Notes under the pieces: model-generated | What the model was told of the DNA's origin: nothing | The model's input: only the letters and a program-made list of their open reading frames with translations | The model's database searches: none | Assembly (NCBI RefSeq): GCF_042655485.1 | Contig: NZ_JBHSMC010000001.1 | Location: 372,001 to 436,000, forward strand | Direction of reading: 5' to 3' | DNA from: Lederbergia graminis | GTDB lineage: Bacteria > Bacillota > Bacilli > Bacillales > Bacillaceae_C | Length of the DNA stretch: 64,000 nucleotides | Position numbers and translations under genes: made by a program | Shown: positions 60,128 through 64,000 of the stretch, one piece after another | Numbering within the stretch: position 1 is the stretch's first letter | How the letters are laid out: every line of letters begins with the position of its first letter

Positions 60128-61480
60128 ATGTTAAAAGCATTAAAAAGTCATCGCTTCGAATCAGCACAAATTATTGTTATCTTTTATGTGTTTGCTATAT
60201 TAATCGCTACTGGACTTTTTTGCTTGCCTGTAGCATTAAAACCTGGTGTTGACTGGAGCTTTTTAGATGCTTTATTTACAGCTGTAAGTGCGGTTAGTGT
60301 CACTGGCTTAGCTGTTGTTCCTTATGTAGATACTTTTAGTACTACGGGAATCTTTTTCTTAATGTTTATTCTTCAATTTGGCGGTATTGGAATCATGACC
60401 CTCGGAACATTTTTTTGGCTCATGATAGGGAAGAAAATTGGTATTAAAGAACGACAACTTATTAGTATTGATCATAACCGCTCGCAATTATCTGGATTAG
60501 TAAATGTGATGAAACAAATAGTATTGATAATTTTCCTAATTGAAATGGTTGGAGCAGCAATTTTAGGATCTTATTTTCTACAATATTATCCAACTTGGCA
60601 GCAAGCATATTTACAAGGGACATTTGCATCAATAAGTGCAACAACGAATGCTGGGTTTGATTTAACAGGTATGTCACTTATTCCGTTTGCACATGATTAT
60701 TTTGTTCAGTCCATATATATCATTTTATTAACTTTAGGTGCTATCGGATTTCCAGTATTGATTGAAGTTAAGGATTATATAAAACTGCGAAAAGAATCTC
60801 GTCCTTTTCATTTTTCCTTATATACTAAATTAACAACCGTTACATTTTTTTCTCTAATGTTGTTTGGTACCGTTGTAATATTACTTATAGAATCTACTCA
60901 CTTTTTTGTAAATAAAAGTTGGCATGAAGCATTTTTTTATGCATTTTTCCATTCCAGTTCAACTAGGAATGGTGGCTTAGCAACGATTGATATTAATTAT
61001 TTTAGTGACTCTACCTTATTAGTCCTATGTTTCTTTATGTTTATAGGTGCATCGCCTAGTTCTGTTGGTGGTGGTATTAGAACTACTACATTTGCAATTC
61101 TTTTATTATTAATATTATCATTCGCTAGAGGAAAAAAAGACGTTCGAGTTTTTAAACGGGAAATCCATGAGGAAGATATTAAGAAATCTGTAGTAGTCAC
61201 TTTTTTGGCTTTATTGCTCTGTTTTATAGCTACAATTATTTTAAAACGTACCGAAACATTTTCTTTAATGGAGATTGTCTTTGAGGTAAGCTCTGCTTTC
61301 GGAACAACCGGATTATCTACCGGCATTACACCTGATTTTACTATGATTGGAAAAATCATTCTAATGATCCTTATGTTCATAGGAAGAATAGGTATTCTAA
61401 CGTTCATTTTCCTTTTTGATAAAGGGGAAAACAATGATGATTTTTATCATTATCCAAAAGAAAGAGTAATAGTTGGATAA
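60128..61480 (+). CDS. ktrD: Ktr-type potassium channel subunit (TrkH/KtrB family)
   Basis: A 450-aa protein with four repeated M1-P-M2 units. The selectivity-filter glycines are seen in AVSVTGLAVV, SATTNAGFDL, SSTRNGGLAT and SAFGTTGLST. It forms the potassium pore of a Ktr system, needing a cytoplasmic KtrA/KtrC ring, which is not encoded in this window; a lone pore gene fits KtrD, which pairs with an unlinked ktrC. TTAAGGAG lies before the ATG. KtrB and KtrD are hard to tell apart by eye, so the symbol is tentative. Confidence 0.88.
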   Translation: MLKALKSHRFESAQIIVIFYVFAILIATGLFCLPVALKPGVDWSFLDALFTAVSAVSVTGLAVVPYVDTFSTTGIFFLMFILQFGGIGIMTLGTFFWLMIGKKIGIKERQLISIDHNRSQLSGLVNVMKQIVLIIFLIEMVGAAILGSYFLQYYPTWQQAYLQGTFASISATTNAGFDLTGMSLIPFAHDYFVQSIYIILLTLGAIGFPVLIEVKDYIKLRKESRPFHFSLYTKLTTVTFFSLMLFGTVVILLIESTHFFVNKSWHEAFFYAFFHSSSTRNGGLATIDINYFSDSTLLVLCFFMFIGASPSSVGGGIRTTTFAILLLLILSFARGKKDVRVFKREIHEEDIKKSVVVTFLALLLCFIATIILKRTETFSLMEIVFEVSSAFGTTGLSTGITPDFTMIGKIILMILMFIGRIGILTFIFLFDKGENNDDFYHYPKERVIVG

Positions 61481-61522
61481 TGGTTGTTCTGTTGTTTATA
61501 TAGACGGAGTATGTCAGATGTT

Positions 61523-61548
61523 AAAAAAGCCCAAAATGGGCTTTTTTT
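61523..61548 (+). terminator. Terminator after the ktr gene
   Basis: AAAAAAGCCC and GGGCTTTTTTT pair around a five-base loop. Confidence 0.93.
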
Positions 61549-61632
61549 ATTTTCAACAAGATTATTGCAGGTTTTTAGTAGTTTATCGCGAATACATGAG
61601 AGAGTTCTTTAAAAGTAGAAGAGGTGCTTGAA

Positions 61633-62337
61633 ATGAACACAATTGAAAAAATAAGGAAAGCTGAGAAGGAATATCATGATTATTGCTATGATAATTATCA
61701 ACTTTTCGTGGAAGGTTCATGGCTTTATAGGCCGGTAAAAACAGTGGTAAATCTCCTGCAATTATTTAGTAATGTAGCACCATTACATGTTTTGGATCTT
61801 GGATCGGGAGTTGGTAGAAATAGCATTCCCATTGCACAAGCAATTAAAAAAAGGGGTGGAAGGGTAGATTGTGTGGATTTATTAGATTCAGCAATCCAAA
61901 ACTTGCTGAAATATAGTGAAAAATTTGATGTTCAGGATATTATTCATCCTATAAAGGCAGACATTGGCTCGTACAACATTTCAAGAAATGAATATGATTT
62001 TATTGTTGCAGTATCTAGTATTGAACATGTGAAATCAGAAATAGAATTAGAAAATGTTCTGGAACAGATGGTATTAGGTACGAAAATAAATGGAGTTAAC
62101 TGCATCATTGTAAACTCGGAAATAGAAGAGATTGATTTGAAAACAAATGAAAAGTTACCTGCTCTTATTGAAATTAATATAACAACAGATGAAATGCTAC
62201 ATAAATTAAAAAGAGCATATAACGAATGGGAACATTTAGAAGTTTTAGTGAAACCATTACAATATACAATTACACGAAATGGCAGAGAGGTAATACTTAA
62301 AACAAATGCTATTACATTTGTTGCGAGAAATTCATAA
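61633..62337 (+). CDS. Class I SAM-dependent methyltransferase
   Basis: A 234-aa methyltransferase with motif I VLDLGSGVGRNSIPIA, motif II VDCVDLLDSAIQNL and YDFIVAVSSIEHV as the later core strand. It resembles the TehB-like methyltransferases; substrate unknown. ATG at 61633 behind AGAAGAGGTG. Followed after 23 bp by the GH43 gene, though both have separate ribosome sites and no obvious functional link. Confidence 0.88.
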   Translation: MNTIEKIRKAEKEYHDYCYDNYQLFVEGSWLYRPVKTVVNLLQLFSNVAPLHVLDLGSGVGRNSIPIAQAIKKRGGRVDCVDLLDSAIQNLLKYSEKFDVQDIIHPIKADIGSYNISRNEYDFIVAVSSIEHVKSEIELENVLEQMVLGTKINGVNCIIVNSEIEEIDLKTNEKLPALIEINITTDEMLHKLKRAYNEWEHLEVLVKPLQYTITRNGREVILKTNAITFVARNS

Positions 62338-62360
62338 AATTATTTGGGAGTGGAGAAAAG

Positions 62361-63293
62361 ATGAATTTTTTTCAAAATCCAATAATGGATGGCGCTGATC
62401 CGTTTATTACATATAAGGATGGATATTATTACTTAGTTTGTACAGAAGTAAAACATATTTCAATATGGAGATCAAAATCATTATCAGGAATTGCCAATGG
62501 AGAACGTAAAATAGTTTTTACACCTCAACCAAATAAAGCTAATAGTACACAAATATGGGCTCCCGAATTACATTGGATCAATGGCAAGTGGTTTATCTAC
62601 TATACTGTTACAAACGATGAAGAGGTATATAATCATCGAATGTTCGTATTAGAGAGTGAAACGGATGATGCTTTAGGACATTATATTGATCGTGGTGTAG
62701 TGGAAGAGTCGAATGATAAATGGGCAATAGATGGAACCGTTCTAGAAATGGATAATGGTGAGCTGTATTTTATTTGGTCTGGATTCAAAGAAAATGACTG
62801 GCCACAAAAATTATATATTGCTTCTTTAGATAGAAATGAGCCATGGAAACTGCTTAGTGAGAGAATATTACTTTCAGAAACTACTTTACCTTGGGAAGGT
62901 AGTACAATTGAAGGTCCTCAAATTTTACGAAAAAATGGTAAGCTAATGATTATATTTTCCGCTGATGATGCTGGTTCTGATCGTTATAAACTTGGTATGT
63001 TAACCTTCACGGGAACAGATCCACTCAATCCAAATCATTGGGTGAAGCATCCGACGCCATTATTTGGTACTTACATGGAGAATAATGTTTATTCACCTGG
63101 TCATGGAAACTTTACGAAATCTCCTGATGGGAAAGAGGATTGGATGATTTATCATGCAGCAATGCAAAAAGGAGCGGGCTACAATCGTAATATAAGAATG
63201 CAGCCTTTTAGTTGGAATGACGATGATACGCCTAATTTTGGAGTTCCACTATCTACTGAAACGAAAATCAAATTACCTTCAGGTGAAATTTAA
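62361..63293 (+). CDS. Glycoside hydrolase family 43 enzyme
   Basis: A 310-aa five-bladed beta-propeller glycosidase of GH43 (arabinofuranosidase/xylosidase group). The catalytic base Asp is in NPIMDGADPFITYKDGYYYL, the modulating Asp in WAIDGTVLE and the acid Glu in STIEGPQIL. No signal peptide, so it acts inside on imported arabino- or xylo-oligosaccharides. TTGGGAGTGGAG lies before the ATG. No transporter is next to it. Confidence 0.92.
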   Translation: MNFFQNPIMDGADPFITYKDGYYYLVCTEVKHISIWRSKSLSGIANGERKIVFTPQPNKANSTQIWAPELHWINGKWFIYYTVTNDEEVYNHRMFVLESETDDALGHYIDRGVVEESNDKWAIDGTVLEMDNGELYFIWSGFKENDWPQKLYIASLDRNEPWKLLSERILLSETTLPWEGSTIEGPQILRKNGKLMIIFSADDAGSDRYKLGMLTFTGTDPLNPNHWVKHPTPLFGTYMENNVYSPGHGNFTKSPDGKEDWMIYHAAMQKGAGYNRNIRMQPFSWNDDDTPNFGVPLSTETKIKLPSGEI

Positions 63294-63308
63294 TTGTATA
63301 ACTTTATA

Positions 63309-63343
63309 AGCGAATAACATATTTCTATATAGAGTTATTCGCT
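63309..63343. terminator. Hairpin between convergent genes
   Basis: AGCGAATAAC (63309-63318) pairs with GTTATTCGCT (63334-63343). No strong T-run; likely ends transcription of GH43 and the minus-strand gene. Confidence 0.65.
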
Positions 63344-63380
63344 CATTGTTCGTCTCATTTCTTAATCTTAATCAAAATCC

Positions 63381-64000
63381 TCAAATAAGAACATGTTCCA
63401 AAAACTTTTTTGCTTTTCTTGGAAAGACACATATCGGATGATCCCAAGTCCACAACCAACTACTTTCTTCTTTTCCTATAAACCCACAAATAATCATTCC
63501 AGGAGTAATTATTTCAATTGGCAATCCCAAAATTTGATAATTACTCTTATCATCATGTGCTCTAGCAATCGTAATTGGACCATTCTTATCTTGCACTTCA
63601 AAGATAGCCACCTTATCATCTACAAAATTATAGTTTTGTTCATGTGCGTCTAACTCTGCAATTATATCGAAATCTCTTTTATGGATGTTTGGAAAAGTAT
63701 GGAGGTAAAGTTTATTTATTAGCTTTTCACATTCTAGTAATTCAGATGCTGCTTCTGCACATAGCTCCTCAATATAGGAGTAGAAGGAAGTGCCAATATG
63801 CTTATCAAGCCAATGAACAAACTTCTTACATTCATTAAGGAATCTTTTTACTTCATTTTGTTTTGGGGATATTTTAATAGTAGATGGGTAAAAGGAGTAA
63901 AAAAACTCTTCCCAGAATTCATGATCACATTCATTCCATGAAGATGGACACTTGTCCTCTAAATACGTTGTAAAATACTCGGCTATAATCTCTAGAAATA
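63381..64000 (-). CDS. Partial protein of unknown function (N-terminus off the window)
   Basis: On the minus strand the frame is open from the right edge to the stop at 63381, giving about 206 C-terminal residues. The sequence is aromatic- and charge-rich (SWNECDHEFWEEFFYSF, ECKKFVHWLDKHIG, SSWLWTWDHPICVFPRKAKK). I do not recognise a family and see no membrane helix, so probably cytoplasmic. A short internal start at 63611 would give only 76 aa and ignores well-conserved-looking upstream codons. Function unknown. Confidence 0.75.
   Translation of the reverse strand, partial: FLEIIAEYFTTYLEDKCPSSWNECDHEFWEEFFYSFYPSTIKISPKQNEVKRFLNECKKFVHWLDKHIGTSFYSYIEELCAEAASELLECEKLINKLYLHTFPNIHKRDFDIIAELDAHEQNYNFVDDKVAIFEVQDKNGPITIARAHDDKSNYQILGLPIEIITPGMIICGFIGKEESSWLWTWDHPICVFPRKAKKFLEHVLI

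Noticed and set aside
60997..61434. 145-aa minus-strand frame within the potassium channel gene
   Set aside because: Antisense of a well-supported TrkH/KtrB family gene with intact filter motifs.

Overview
The window is chromosomal DNA of a low-GC, spore-forming Bacillaceae, perhaps Oceanobacillus-like (inference; genus not proven). The evidence is a gerA-type germinant receptor operon, a BrxC (YtxJ) bacillithiol-linked redox protein, GerA/NamA/KtrD/HtpG proteins of Bacillus type, strong AGGAGG ribosome sites with frequent TTG and GTG starts, and AT-rich codon use. No rRNA, tRNA, CRISPR array, prophage or transposase gene was seen.

Layout. 0-8 kb: tail of a double-psi-barrel protein, guaC (minus), a secreted metallophosphoesterase, the three-gene germination receptor operon, and an overlapping brxC-glutaredoxin pair. 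8-12.5 kb: a GH2 glycosidase, a FrlD-like PfkB kinase, and a sodium:solute symporter with a small membrane partner. 12.7-20.6 kb: htpG behind a perfect CIRCE operator, fabF, a second beta-ketoacyl synthase with an altered catalytic triad, a membrane PAS-GGDEF-EAL protein, and a crcB pair. 21-30 kb: a three-gene ABC exporter, HAD phosphatase, cupin plus Gfo/Idh/MocA oxidoreductase, and a GntR(YtrA-type)-ABC operon with two matching promoter/operator sites. 30-44 kb: an amine oxidase, a HEAT-like protein, three different APH-fold kinases, GNAT acetyltransferases, a heparinase II/III-like protein, methyltransferase, PspC and lipoproteins. 44.3-46.6 kb: a cyclic-di-GMP-I riboswitch leading into a WxL cell-wall protein and its WxLIP (DUF916/DUF3324) partner. 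46.6-64 kb: nucleoside hydrolase, SDR39U1-type protein, an unusual trypsin-2TM-PASTA-TPR membrane protease, small metabolic and resistance-like genes (VOC, Nudix, nucleotidyltransferase, GNAT, CPT-like kinase), NamA, a frameshifted gene, an alpha/beta hydrolase, a eukaryotic-type HisA, KtrD, a methyltransferase, GH43, and a partial gene at the right edge.

Three copies of an exactly 189-bp, GC-richer, hairpin-forming element (20646, 26476, 40231) carry 12-bp terminal inverted repeats and 8-bp flanking direct repeats, so they look like a MITE family. Two sit at the stop codon of the gene before them.

The most connected biology is cyclic-di-GMP: an enzyme that could make or break it (17439) and a riboswitch that senses it (44375) in front of a surface-protein pair. 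Other items for follow-up are the Cys-Gln-His ketosynthase, CIRCE control of htpG, the isolated eukaryotic-type HisA, and the PASTA-bearing protease.
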